64,000 nt of DNA from CAVWCQ01 sp963753545 (lineage in GTDB: Bacteria > Chloroflexota > Anaerolineae > Aggregatilineales > Aggregatilineaceae), in the NCBI GenBank assembly GCA_963753545.1, contig CAVWCQ010000009.1, positions 1 to 64,000 on the forward strand, given 5' to 3'. Below are positions 18,641 to 28,602 of this stretch, piece after piece. A model generated the notes under the pieces. The model saw nothing but the letters and a program-made list of their open reading frames with translations. It had not been told where the DNA came from and searched no databases. A program made the position numbers and the translations under genes. Each line of letters starts with the position of its first letter. Position 1 is the first letter of the stretch.

Positions 18641-20038
18641 TTACATCAGGAGGCGCATGGGTTCTTCGATCAGGTCCTTGAACGCCTTCATAAACTGACC
18701 GCCCTCGGCCCCATCGCTGATACGGTGATCCACGCTGAGCGTCGCCTTCATGCGCATGCCCACGCCAAGCGATCCGTCTTCCAGCACCACGGGCATTTTC
18801 TTCGCCGTGCCAATCGCCAGGATGCCGGACTCCGGCGGGTTGATGATCGCGGAGAAGAAGTCCACGTCATATGGCCCCAGGTTACTCACGCTGAAGGTGC
18901 TGCCCGTCACGTCTTCGGGCTTGACCTTACCTTCACGGGCGCGGGCGATCATGTCGCGGTTCTGTGCCGCCATCGTGCCGAGCGCGGTTTTGTCGGCATC
19001 ATGCGCGACGACATTCATCAGACCGCCGCCTTCCAGGGCCACCGCGATCCCGATGTGATATCCGCTTGTGGATCACGATTTTATCACCGTAAAAATGCGT
19101 GTTCAGGTTGGGGAACTGGCGCAGGGTCAGGGCCGCTGCCTTGACGATCAGATCGTTGACGCTGATCTTGTGTTCCTCGTCGGCAAATTCGTTCATCCGC
19201 TTGCGCAGATCGAGCAGGGCCGCGACGTCGATATCGCTGGTCACGTAAAAATGCGGGACCTGCTGCTTACTCTCGACCATGCGCTGCCCGATGCGCCGCC
19301 GCAGTTTGCTGATATCCAGCACCTCCACGTCCGGGCCGGATGGAATCTCGCCAAAGGTGGGGCCGGGCATGGGGGCCGGATCGGCGCGGTCGCCTGTCTG
19401 GCGGGCGCGGCTGCGGGCTGGCTCTCGACAGGGGCGGCGGGCGCTTCCCCGACCGGGAAATCTTCGACATCGCGCCGGACAATACGACCGCCGGGGCCGC
19501 TGCCCTTCACCTGACGCAGATCGAGACCGCGGTCATCGGCCAGACGACGCGCGACCGGGCTGGCTTTGATCCCGCCAGGATAATCGCCGTTGCCGCCGTG
19601 TACTTCACCGTCGCCGCCGTGCTGAACATTGAGGGGCGGCTGCGTGCCGCTGACCTGTTCGGGCGTCGGGGGCGGGGTCGGACGGGCTGTCCGCCGCGCT
19701 GCGCCTCCGCCATCCCTTCAGGATTGCGAGTCGGCGGGGGCCTCAGCGGCAACGGCGGATTTCGGCTGACTACCGGGCTGAGCGCTTGAGACCTGTTCAC
19801 CCTCCGCACCAACGGTCGCAATGGGCGATCCAACCGCCACCACGTCGCCAGCCTGGGCCAGCAGTTCGAGCACCTTGCCGCCCGCCGCCGCTTCGATCTC
19901 GATAGTCGCCTTGTCGGTCTCGATATCCGCGATCACGTCGCCTTTTTTGACCTGATCGCCCACCTTGATCTTCCAGTCGATCAGGCGGCCTTCCGCCATG
20001 TCAAAGCCCAGCTTGGGCATCATCAATTGGTCAGCCAT
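18641..20038 (-). CDS. pdhC: Pyruvate dehydrogenase E2, dihydrolipoamide acetyltransferase (frame breaks)
   Basis: The gene spans about 466 codons in pieces. Residues 1-80 are a single lipoyl domain with the lipoylated lysine in ETDKATIEIEA. A Pro/Ala linker leads to an E1/E3-binding domain (IKASPVARRLADDRGLDL, then KGSGPGGRIVRRDVEDF). The catalytic domain follows (KLRRRIGQRMVESKQQVPHF) and ends with DHRISDG, the active-site histidine motif. Frame changes lie near 19730, 19370 and 19050. Its start overlaps the pdhB stop by 8 bases. Transfers acetyl groups to CoA in the complex. No E3 (lpd) gene is present in the window. Confidence 0.88.
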
Positions 20039-21017
20039 TGACCACCTCCTTCACAGCCTCGAAGACCTTTTTCGCGCTGGGCAGAGCCATCATTTCAAGC
20101 TCGCGCGAATAGGGCAGCGGTTGATCCATCGCCGCCACGCGCTTGATCGGCGCATCCATATAATCGAAACATTTCTCCTGAATCTGCGCGCTGATCTCCG
20201 AGCCGACGTTAAACATCGGCAGGCTTTCTTCGACAATCACGCAGCGGTTCGTCTTCTTGAAGCTCTCGAAGACGGGTTCCAGGTCCAGGGGACGCAGCCA
20301 GCGCAGGTCCACGATCTCCGCCTCGATGCCCTCTTTCGCCAGTTCCTCGGCGGCCTGGGTGGACCATTCCAACCCTTTGCCAAAGGTGACGATGGTCACG
20401 TCATCGCCCTGGCGTTTGATATCACTCTTGCCGATGGGCAGCACAAAATCGTCGCCTTCCGGCACCGGGCTGCGGCGCTGAAGCATCGTGCTGTGTTCGA
20501 CAAAGAGGACCGGGTTATCGTCACGAATCGACGCCTTAAGCATGCCCTTGGCATCGTAGGCCGTGCCGGGAACCGCGACATAAAGGCCGGGGAAGTGCGA
20601 GAAGATCACTTCTGGGGCGTGGGAGTGAGTCGCGCCCAACTGCTTGCCGCCGCCTGTCGTGGTGCGGATCACCAGCGGCACGGTGTACTGCCCGTTGAAC
20701 ATATAGCGCACCTTGGCGGCGTGGTTGACAATCGCATCCAGGGCGAGGAAGGCAAAGTTGATCGTCATGATCTCAGCAATCGGACGGAGGCCCGCCATCG
20801 CCGCACCGACCGCGGCCCCGGCGATGACCATTTCCGAGATGGGCGTATCACGAACACGCTTCGCGCCAAATTCGTCCAAAAAGCCGCGAGTGACCGCGTA
20901 GGTACCACCCCACACGCCGACTTCTTCGCCCATGATAAAAACGCGCTCGTCGCGGATCATCTCTTCGCGCAGGGCTGCGCTCAGAGCTTCGCGGATAGTA
21001 ATGGGTTTATCTGCCAT
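20031..21017 (-). CDS. pdhB: Pyruvate dehydrogenase E1 component, beta subunit
   Basis: About 328 residues from ATG 21017 (GAGG upstream); a TTG at 21029 is possible but less likely. The transketolase-like pyrimidine-binding domain (VFIMGEEVGVWGGTYAVTRGF and RVRDTPISEM) is followed by the transketolase C-terminal domain (DVTIVTFGKGLEWSTQAAEEL, then IVDLRWLRPLD). It pairs with PdhA to decarboxylate pyruvate with thiamine diphosphate. The frame is intact. pdhA stop lies 9 bases upstream; E2 overlaps downstream, so this is a tight operon. Confidence 0.93.
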   Translation of the reverse strand: MADKPITIREALSAALREEMIRDERVFIMGEEVGVWGGTYAVTRGFLDEFGAKRVRDTPISEMVIAGAAVGAAMAGLRPIAEIMTINFAFLALDAIVNHAAKVRYMFNGQYTVPLVIRTTTGGGKQLGATHSHAPEVIFSHFPGLYVAVPGTAYDAKGMLKASIRDDNPVLFVEHSTMLQRRSPVPEGDDFVLPIGKSDIKRQGDDVTIVTFGKGLEWSTQAAEELAKEGIEAEIVDLRWLRPLDLEPVFESFKKTNRCVIVEESLPMFNVGSEISAQIQEKCFDYMDAPIKRVAAMDQPLPYSRELEMMALPSAKKVFEAVKEVVNG

Positions 21018-21025
21018 AGGGGGCC

Positions 21026-22010
21026 TCAATCTACGTACACGTGACTGATCAGGTCTTCATAGGTGGGATCGGGGCTGTTGCGGGCAAACTCCACCGCATC
21101 ATCGACAGCCTTCAGTGTTTCCTGGTCGATGGTTTCCAGCTTTGAATTCGACACCCTTAAAATGTTCGGTGAGATAGTTGCGGAAGCGCCCGATGGGGCC
21201 AACTGCCGTGAATTTTTCGACTTCTTCCTTGGTGCGGTAGCGCTGCGGGTCGCCCATGCTGTGCCCTTCGAGGCGGTAGGTGAGCGATTCAACCAGGATG
21301 GGGCCGTGCTTGCGGGCATGTTCCATCGCTTCGGAGATGCCATCATAGACGGCGAGCACATCCATGCCATCCAGACGCGGGCCTTTGCGCATGCCGCGCC
21401 CGTTGGGATCGCAGTAGGCATAGGCGCGGTTGACGAGTTCGGTGGTGCCGCTGGCGCGTTCGACGGATGTCCCCATTCCATACTGATTGTTTTCGATCAG
21501 CCAGACGACGGGCAGATTCCACACGGCGCTGAGGTTCAGCAATTCGTGGAAATAGCCAATATTGGTCGAACCATCACCCATCAAACACAGGACCGCTTCA
21601 TCCTTGTCCTGGTACTGCGCCGCCAGCGCAATGCCAGCAGCCAGCGGGAGATGCCCGCCGACGATGCCGTAGCCGCCCCACATGTGCTTCGATTTGTCGG
21701 CAAGATGCATCGAGCCACCTTTGCCGCCGCTGACGCCTGTTCGTTTGCCAAGCATTTCAGCCATGAGAGCGTTGACGTCCAGCCCCCGCGCCAGGGCGAT
21801 GCCATGATCGCGATAGGCGGTGATGACGTGATCCTGTTCACGCAAGGCCGCAACCGCACCCACCCCGGTTGCTTCCTGGCCGATATAAAGGTGAAGAAAG
21901 CCGCCGATCAGACCTTCCTGGTACAGTTCGGCGCACCGTTCTTCGAACCGCCGGATGAGGACCATCTGGCGGTACCAGTCAAGCAGTATATCCTTCTTAG
22001 GCGTTGCCAT
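21026..22010 (-). CDS. pdhA: Pyruvate dehydrogenase E1 component, alpha subunit (one frame break)
   Basis: About 328 residues. The thiamine-diphosphate motif GDGSTNIGYFHE...NN is intact, as are the N-terminal RRFEERCAELYQEGLIGGF and the regulatory-loop-like YRLEGHSMGDP. The frame changes near 21150: the upstream half runs to FRNYLTEH, and the other frame continues with SKLETIDQETLKAVDDAVEF to the true C-terminus (HVYVD). Both halves are well conserved, so a single indel, probably an assembly error, is the likely cause. First gene of the pdhA-pdhB-E2 operon. Confidence 0.9.
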
Positions 22011-22166
22011 GTAGCTCTTTCCTTCAGACAGCAGAAAACAGGCGTGTTGAGGGGGACGCCCGCCATAGAACGGAAAACAAAAACACTCGGATCATTACGG
22101 GAGATTGTACATGAGGCGCGTATCTGCTGGCAACCGAATTTCCGCCTTCTGATGGAGGTTTTCCGA

Positions 22167-22194
22167 TTGTCGCTGCAAGGCTAACTGGTATAGT
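22167..22194 (+). promoter_or_regulatory. Possible promoter for the histidine kinase gene
   Basis: TTGTCG (22167-22172), 16 bases, then TATAGT (22189-22194). The 340-base gap between the divergent pdhA and kinase genes otherwise holds only an imperfect GC hairpin near 22207-22233. Confidence 0.4.
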
Positions 22195-22351
22195 ATCTAC
22201 CTTAGCAGCCGGACTGCGCGTTCGGGCTGCCAGTCATTGGGGAGCGCTACACCACATCACCGAACAGCCTGCAACCAGTCACGAGGGCAGGTGGGGGGCA
22301 TGGCCGCACGGCGCACCGTCATTAACAAAATTTACAGCCGAGGCTTTTGCC

Positions 22352-23637
22352 ATGCGTCACAGAATAGATACAGCAGTGGATGAACAGGCACGCGTCGAAG
22401 AGTTGGAACCAAATCACCAGCCCACCCATTCCAAGCGCCAGGATCAACTGGAACTGGTTCTTTCTACGTTCTATAAACTCTTGTTCACAGCTTCTTTTGA
22501 GGCGGTCATAGACGCCGTGATCGCCCAGGCGCAGGTTTTTACGCAGAGCGCTCTGGGCTGTGTCGCGATCCTTGATCCCGCCTCCGGGAAATCTGATCAG
22601 CCCCCAGACACCCGATCTGTTCAGGGAATATGCGTGCGGCATGTCGGAAGACAAGCGCGGCACGGTTTTTGTGCGCAACGTCGATGGCAGTTATCCCTGC
22701 CTGTGGGGTCATGCGCTGAATACCTGCCAGGGCTTCTATACGAACGCCCCTGCCGCGCATCCTGCTTCACGCGGGGGGGCAATCCCCTTCCAGCGCTTTC
22801 TGGCGGTTCCTATCATGCTCGATCAGGAGCCTGTCGGAGTGATTTTGCTGGCCAATGCGAGACGAAATTATACGGGGCGCGATATTGATACCGTCGAGCG
22901 TCTCAGCGATGTCATCGCCCAGGCCGTGAAGCGCGAACGGATCGAAGACGAGCGCGAGCGCAAGATGCGCGATCTCAGTTCGTTTGCCCACACCGTCGCC
23001 CACGATCTGAAAAATCCGCTGGCAGTGATGCTGAGCGCACTCGATATGATTAAGGATGAACTGCCCGGCGATTATCCGCGCCTGAACCAATACCTCGACA
23101 TTGGGGTGCAGAGCGCGGAACGGATGAATGCCATCGTCGATGAACTGCTGCTCTTTGCCAGCGTGCGCGACCAGGATATGCCTATCGCACGGGTGCCGAT
23201 GCAGGATTGTGTCGCCCATGCCTTGCACGATCTGTCGCACATGAGCGAGCATTACCAGGCTGAGATTGTGATCAACTGCTCGTGGCCCGAGGTGCTTGGT
23301 CACGCGCCCTGGATCGAACGGGTGTGGGTGAACTACATCAGCAACGCGATCAAATATGGCGGGTCGCCCCCCGTGATCGAACTGGGAGCGGACTCCGCTG
23401 CCGGACGGCTGGGTGCGCTTCTGGGTGCGCGATAACGGCTGGGGCATCCCACCCGAAGATATGAGCAGCCTGTTCAAGCCCTTCAAACGGCGCAGCCGCC
23501 ACACGGACGGATACGGGTTGGGCCTGTCGATTGTGCAGCGCATTGTCGAAAAACTGGGCGGGAGCGTCAGCCTGGAAAGCACGGTTGGACAGGGGAGCGT
23601 CTTCAGTTTTACGCTCATGGCGGCACAGCGCGATTAA
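22352..23637 (+). CDS. GAF-domain sensor histidine kinase (two frame breaks)
   Basis: About 428 residues in three frames, with breaks near 22590 and 23405. Order: a short helical N-terminus, a GAF-type sensor domain (about residues 30-195, including AVPIMLDQEPVGVILLANARR), a coiled linker (KRERIEDERERKMRD), the phosphoacceptor H box (AHTVAHDLKNPLAV), the N box (NYISNAIKYGG), the G1 box (VRDNGWGIPPED), an F box (LFKPFKR) and the G2 box (GYGLGLSIV). All catalytic boxes are intact, so it should be an active soluble kinase. No response regulator lies next to it. Confidence 0.82.
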
Positions 23638-23681
23638 GTGTAAACTGAAGGCGGGTTACGGGTCGAAACGGAAAGGGAACC

Positions 23682-24911
23682 ATGGTCAATAAATCCCGCT
23701 ACTACCATCCCGACTATCGCAAAGCCGAAGTGTCCGAGATCGTGCAGGCGCTCGACCGGGGTCTATCCGTCTCGGTGATCGGGCCGCCCAGCGTCGGCAA
23801 GACCAATCTGCTGCGCTTCCTCGACCAGGAACGGCTCACCTCCGGCGACCCGGAAAATCCGTGGACACGCTATGCGCCGCTCAGCGCGCAGATGGGTCCG
23901 ATTGTCGCTATTGATATTGATCCGAACGCGCTGCTGCCCTCGCTCTCCATGCAAACCGGAGATGTCGCGGCACGATCCTGGCCCGGCTTTGAACTGCTGG
24001 TGCACCGCACGACCATCGCCAACCAGCTTTACCCGATCCTGAAGCCCGGCGCGGAGGCTGATCTCGCGGCTGAAGTGGGCCGCTTGCAGGCGCGCTTTAA
24101 TAACGCCCATCCCGACGTGACCGACTTTGAGGATTCGCTGCACGCGCATCTGGCCCTGCGCCACCTGGAAGGGATTATCGACGCGACGCTGCGCGCCCAC
24201 CGTTTGCAGGGGACGCCGATCCGGATCGCCTATTTTATGGACGAATTCGAGCGGCTGCTGGATACGATGCCCAACTATTTCTTCGTGGCGCTGCGCAGCA
24301 TCCGGGACCGCTTTAAATATAATGTCCTGTTCGTGACGATCAGCCGCAACAGCCTGCCTTATCTGGCGGGCAAGCGCATGCTGGTGCTCGAACCGTTCCT
24401 GGAACTGTTTAATGACTGCACGGTGTATCTGCGGCCCTTTGGCGATGACGACTCGTGGCGCATGATCGAACAGCTTGAACAGCGCACCATCTCCAAAGAT
24501 GATTACGCGCTGGGACTGGTGATCCGGGCCACAGGCGGATTCGCCGGGCTGCTGCGGGCGGGATTCGTCCACGCCGACAAACTCCAGCCGATCCAGGCGC
24601 AGGATTACGGGCAGGCGATCACGCTGGCGGCGAACCGTCTGAGCGCCGAGCCGAATGTCCAGGCGGAGTGCGAAACGCTGCTGCGCGGCCTGAACAACGC
24701 GGAGATCAGCCAGCTTTATACGATTGCGTCCGGTCAGGGGAACGTGGATAAGGGTGTGGCGAAGGAACTGCTGCACAAGTCGCTGCTGATGCAGGACGCC
24801 AGCGGGCAGGGTGTCGGGTTGTGGCCGCCGGTGCTGGCTGCCCATGTCCGCACCCATCCGAACCCGCCGGAAGCGCGGATCAACCCGCCCCCGGTGACGC
24901 TGCCGGAGTAA
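23682..24911 (+). CDS. AAA-type ATPase, winged-helix C-terminus
   Basis: The 409-residue ATPase has Walker A GPPSVGKT (near 35), Walker B IAYFMDEFERL (near 190) and a sensor-like VTISRNSL, resembling the Orc1/Cdc6-like and STAND-type ATPases that hold regulatory domains. The C-terminal 80 residues look like a winged helix (SQLYTIASGQGNVDKGVAKELL, then KSLLMQDASGQGVGLW). The frame is intact. It follows the histidine kinase by 44 bases and may be in the same transcript. Role unknown; no effector domain is fused. Confidence 0.7.
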   Translation: MVNKSRYYHPDYRKAEVSEIVQALDRGLSVSVIGPPSVGKTNLLRFLDQERLTSGDPENPWTRYAPLSAQMGPIVAIDIDPNALLPSLSMQTGDVAARSWPGFELLVHRTTIANQLYPILKPGAEADLAAEVGRLQARFNNAHPDVTDFEDSLHAHLALRHLEGIIDATLRAHRLQGTPIRIAYFMDEFERLLDTMPNYFFVALRSIRDRFKYNVLFVTISRNSLPYLAGKRMLVLEPFLELFNDCTVYLRPFGDDDSWRMIEQLEQRTISKDDYALGLVIRATGGFAGLLRAGFVHADKLQPIQAQDYGQAITLAANRLSAEPNVQAECETLLRGLNNAEISQLYTIASGQGNVDKGVAKELLHKSLLMQDASGQGVGLWPPVLAAHVRTHPNPPEARINPPPVTLPE

Positions 24912-24990
24912 GACCCCCTCATCCCGTCCGAGCGCAAAAACGGCGCTCAGCCACCCTTCCCCCACGCATAAATCGCGGGGGGAAGGGAAA
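24912..24990. repeat. Palindromic CCCTCATCCC...GGGGGAAGGG repeat
   Basis: CCCCCTCATCCCGTCCGAGC and, after about 20 bases, CCACCCTTCCCCC pair in part with GGGGGGAAGGG near 24977-24987. It is related to elements at 16548, 16826, 32205 and 39048. It separates the ATPase gene from an AT-richer gene on the other strand. Confidence 0.55.
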
Positions 24991-24996
24991 CACAAA

Positions 24997-25844
24997 TCAT
25001 TGTCTATTCCCCAATATCGCTTCGATTTTGGACCAAAACGGATATCTCAAATCAAAGTATGTAAAGTAGGTGTAAGGCTCAATACCTCGATCAGGGCGAC
25101 GGCGCAGGACATCTTTGATCGTTTCAACCACTTCCGGAATTGTACCAAAATGTTCACTGAGAAATACTGCTGCCGTGAGACGTATTGGATCAGCATACTC
25201 AGGCTTGAGAAAGTTCCGCAATAGGAATCGATACTCTTCTAAAGCATCCGGTAACAACGTGGCCTTGTCAATTAAAAAAAAGCTTAGTGTACGTAGGGTC
25301 ATAACGACGGCGTTGATATCTTCTTCTGTTTTCAATAATTGGATAAGGGGTGTAAATACCTGTTGAGCGTGCTCAGTAAAGATCCCGAGTAGTTCAGCAG
25401 CTATGTTTCGAACCCGGGGTTCGGGATGCAGAAGCAAGCGAGTGTAGGTCTCGAAACCGCTCCAAACAGCCGCTCGGACTTGCCTTGCCCGCTCCATATA
25501 GATATCGCCCTCATTTTTGAGATCAACATACCATGCCATGCTATAAAGCCAATCAAGAATTGTTATTTTCTCCTGTAGTCCGTCCAAACTGAGCATTTCA
25601 ATCAAGAAGGGTACTACGAGAAGGGGCACATCATTCTTCAGAATCGAGGAGATACCCCATCCGAGATCAACATTTTCGAAACCCTGCTTTCCTAAAACTA
25701 CTTCGTCGTGGAATCTACGGAGAGCTTCAGAGCGTCGTTCCCAATCATCAGAAAGCAGTCCCACGAATCCATACGAGGTACTTGCTCCGCATTCAAACGT
25801 TTCCAATCAATCTTGTCAAGACCTTCGAGAATCGCACTCATCAT
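24997..25844 (-). CDS. HEAT-repeat protein (frame break near N-terminus)
   Basis: About 282 residues. The true N-terminus is in a second frame: ATG 25844 reads MMSAILEGLDKIDWKRLNAE, and after a break near 25785 continues as GLLSDDWERRSEALRRFHDEVV. This matches the start typical of HEAT-repeat proteins (DKIDW...LLSDDPEVREEAL). The rest is repeated helical pairs (VPFLIEMLSLDGLQEK, VRNIAAELLGIFTEHAQQVF). The gene is clearly richer in A+T than its neighbours, so it may be acquired. Function unknown. Confidence 0.6.
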
Positions 25845-25849
25845 CGCCC

Positions 25850-26974
25850 CTACGTACCCACGGGTCCCCAGAAATCGGGACAGCGGCCCTCAGTCATGAG
25901 CAGCGCTTCCAGGAAGAAATAATCGCCGCAGATGAAATAGGAATTGACGCCCCATTTTTTGTGCGCGTGATAGGTGCCGCCGCGCAGCAAGCCCTGAGCG
26001 TCGGGATCGGATTCAAGCATGCGAGACAGTAAGGCATCGAGAAGGCGTTTGGCGTCAGCGCGGAGAGTCGAGGCGCGGGCAGGATCGACGAGGTTGGCGA
26101 GGCGCAGCATCCCGGAGATGGCAATGGCGCTGGCGGAGGTATCCGTATACTGCGGGCGCTCGGGCGGGAGGCGCAAATCCCAGCGGGGGATCAAGATCGG
26201 CGGGGAGTTCCGCCATAAACCGATCCGCCGCGCGGCAGGCGACATCTGCAAATTCAGTCAGATCGCACCACTCCGCCGCGACGGCGAACCCGTAGATCGC
26301 CCAGCGCCTGCCCGCGCGCCCACAGCGAGTCGTCGGCATAGCCCTGGTGAGTGCGCCCGCCGATGGGTTCGCCTGTGTCCTGATCGAATAAAAAGGTGTG
26401 GTAGGTGCTGCCATCGGCGCGGACCAGATATTTGGCGGCGGTGATCGCGTGCTGGCGGGCGATATCATGGAACTCTGGCTCACCTGTTTGGCGGCTGGCC
26501 CAGAACAGCAGCGGCAGGTTCATCATCGTGTCGATGATCATGCGCCCGCCATCCTGCGGATCGCCGACTGGCCCCCACGCCTGGATATATTCACCTTTCG
26601 GACGATAGCGCTTCGCCAGTTCAAACGCCGCGCGGATCGCCAGATCGCGGGCCGACTGATCTCCGGTAAGCTGATATTGGGCGCGGGCACTGAGCGTATA
26701 CAGAAATCCGAGGTCGTGCGTGATGTGAATCTGCCGATCCAGCCGATCCTGGAAGTTAGGCAGCAGAGATCTCGGCTTTCTGGCGCAGCGAGTTGTCGCC
26801 CGATGCGTCATACGCCAGCCAGAGCAGCCCGGTCCAAAAGCCTGCCAGCCAGTGATCGTTGGCGGTCAACTGGTAGGTTTTGCCCTCGCCCACCGTCGGG
26901 AACTGATCCCCGAAAAGGTCTGTATTGCGCGTGATGCGTTCGATCAGCATGTCGATCACTGCGGCACTTGCCAT
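25850..26974 (-). CDS. Glycoside hydrolase family 88/105-type unsaturated glucuronyl hydrolase (frame breaks)
   Basis: About 375 codons in several frames. An (alpha/alpha)6-barrel enzyme of the unsaturated glucuronyl/galacturonyl hydrolase group is recognisable from NDHWLAGFWTGLLWLAYDAS, HDLGFLYTLSARAQY, MMNLPLLFWASRQTGEPEF and THQGYADDSLWARGQA (with the catalytic-region aspartates), ending in GTYHAHKKWGVNSYFICGDYFF. Breaks lie near 26760, 26305 and 26200-26250. It would cleave unsaturated uronic sugars released by polysaccharide lyases. ATG 26974 lies inside the preceding short lipoprotein gene. Confidence 0.72.
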
Positions 26975-27219
26975 AATCTCGCCGTCCCGTCCAGGCTGGC
27001 GGAACCGTCCGAGGACCACGTGACGGCGATCACATCTCCCGCGTGGCTGTCCCACAAAACCGCCGCGTCGTGCAAATCAGCCAGCTTGAGCACCAGCCGC
27101 GCGCCGTCAGGGGTTGAGGGCGGCACACCATAGGCCGGGTTGTTACCCCCGCTGCTGTTCGAATCGCCACAAGCAGCCAGCAGCAGGATGATCAGAATTA
27201 AGGGCAAAATGGGTTTCAT
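26956..27219 (-). pseudogene. WD40 lipoprotein remnant (signal peptide plus last repeat)
   Basis: An 87-residue frame with a full lipoprotein signal (MKPILPLILIILLLAAC, Cys at 17) and GAGGATAAC as ribosome site. After a short linker there is one WD40 blade (AVLWDSHAGDVIAVTWSSDG, then DGTARLWQV), itself about four residues short. A propeller needs several blades, so this looks like a larger WD40 lipoprotein reduced by internal deletion. It overlaps the GH88 start by 19 bases. Confidence 0.5.
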
Positions 27220-27288
27220 GAGTTATCCTCGGAGGCAGCAGCACACGAAAATAATGGTACTGGATTCCACCCTGATCGGAAAGCAGCC

Positions 27289-27633
27289 ATGACCGACTTC
27301 TGGACCTACATTGACACCCTGGTGACGAACCACCGCATCGTGATCGACCGCCCGAAGGGATCGGCGCACCCACGCTACCCGGAGATGATCTACCCCCTGG
27401 ATTACGGCTACCTGGAAGGCACAACCGCGATGGACGGCGGCGGGATCGATGTCTGGGTGGGATCGGGCGGCACAGCGGGGCCGGTAGACGCCATTCTGTG
27501 CATCGTGGACCTGAACAAGCGCGACTCGGAGATCAAAATCATGATCGGGCTGACCGAAGCGGAAAAAGAAACCGTCGTCCAGATGTCGAACGACGGCGAG
27601 ATGCGCTGCTGGTTGGTGAGAAGGCCGGGCTAG
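27289..27633 (+). CDS. Small family I inorganic pyrophosphatase-like protein
   Basis: The 114-residue protein has the family I core: RPKGSAHPRYPEMIYPLDYGYLEG-type beta barrel entry with Lys, Arg and the DYGY tyrosine, followed by DGGGIDVWVGS, which carries the metal-binding aspartates. The family usually has about 170 residues; this one is short at the C-terminal end but keeps VDLNKRDSEIKI. It should hydrolyse diphosphate or a related small substrate; a changed specificity is possible. Frame intact; divergent from the WD40 remnant. Confidence 0.72.
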   Translation: MTDFWTYIDTLVTNHRIVIDRPKGSAHPRYPEMIYPLDYGYLEGTTAMDGGGIDVWVGSGGTAGPVDAILCIVDLNKRDSEIKIMIGLTEAEKETVVQMSNDGEMRCWLVRRPG

Positions 27634-27639
27634 GGCTTA

Positions 27640-27930
27640 TTCTATCATTGGGGAGCGAGTTTCGTTCTCACTAACAAACTTTTCGAAAAAATTAGTTGAT
27701 CACTTCGCCGTCGTGAGCGATCCGCTACCCCCCCCTTTTCGGTTTCACGACAAACCGTTTCCTAACCCTGCACAAGCTTTTGTTTTTGACGATTTTTGGC
27801 GAAGCGTATTAGCATCACGCCTACAGAGTCCAGGGTGCAAGCGGCAGACGCTTACTCTCAGCATACACCCAAACTGCCCCGCAAAATACTCCTTTAAAGT
27901 TGAACCTTAAGTATGAATTTGAACATATGG
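27640..27930. repeat. Repeat block, left edge of island 2
   Basis: ATTAGTTGATCACTTCGCCG at 27691 and the CCCCCCCTTTTCGGTTTC stretch after it are near-identical, inverted, to 51705-51760. The same start motif is at 16464. Further on, 27863-27923 (ATACACCCA, then AAAATACTCCTTTAAAG and AATTTGAA) is nearly identical to 16656-16717. Order, orientation and spacing match the block before island 1. No gene is seen in this stretch. Confidence 0.7.
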
Positions 27931-27994
27931 GTGAGAAAAAAGGCGGGTAAAAAATGACAGCAAGTGAAGCAAGGGTTTTGGAAAAACTTATTCA

Positions 27995-28334
27995 TTAGAT
28001 TTCTGTTCTTCTTGAATTCAACTCGTCCACAAATTCCTTTACCACCAGCCATAATCGGTCAAAAACAATTTCTGGACCTGAAAAGATTTTTGTCGTCTGT
28101 ATATCTTCAGGAACATCACAGAATTTTAGCCCAATACAGATTAGATTTATGCAGAATATTCCTAATGCTCTCAAAAAGCTCTATTTTTACCTCATACCCT
28201 TGTCCGGTTAAGAAGTGAGGTAACTCATGTGCTATCTGATTTCGATGATCTTTGATTTCTTTTACTTTTAGCACATCAGCTTCAGTTAGGGCCACATCTT
28301 TCATATAATTCATTAGCATATGCTGCTCTCTCAC
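27995..28334 (-). pseudogene. HEPN-like helical protein, frame-broken
   Basis: From ATG 28334 the reading gives a helical protein with VKEIKDHRNQIAHELPHFL, which resembles the R(N)xxxH-type HEPN motif. After a break near 28117 another frame continues with CDVPEDIQ, GPEIVFDRLWLVVKEFVDEL and a stop at 27995. An N-terminal extension (KTGWYKSREQ) is visible upstream in a third frame, so the gene may be longer. Proteins of this layout are uncharacterised. HEPN domains are often RNases in defence or toxin systems, but that role is inference here. The stretch 28362-28602 has only short open fragments on both strands. Confidence 0.4.
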
Positions 28335-28602
28335 GGGATTTATACCAACCAGTTTTTATTTTACTTGTGGTCTTGCACCGCCTCCTGATTGATTAGTTAT
28401 CTCCTCCAGCCCTAATGTCTCTCTGATGTGTTCTTCTTTTTCAGCAGGAACAGGCGGAATATTCTACAAATGAAAAGGCGACGCCATCAATAAGTGAAAA
28501 TTTCAGCATTTCGTATGTTGATAAAAAGAGCGAAGTCAAAAGTAGATTTAACCGCATTAGATTGGAATTGAAGAATTTTTATATTTGAGGAGGGGCATTT
28601 TT

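Noticed and set aside
19507..19833. Minus-strand frame of 108 codons between the E2 pieces
   Set aside because: Mostly Arg/Pro shadow. The true E2 linker and E1/E3-binding domain read in the neighbouring frame (DYPGGIKASPVARR).
23763..24995. Minus-strand frame of 410 codons opposite the AAA ATPase
   Set aside because: Arg/Gln/His-rich shadow; the plus frame has Walker A and B.
28362..28602. Short open frames on both strands (minus IPPVPAEKEEHIRETLGLEE, plus RFNRIRLELKNFYI)
   Set aside because: Each is under about 55 codons and lacks a start; they may be remnants of genes but neither can be preferred.
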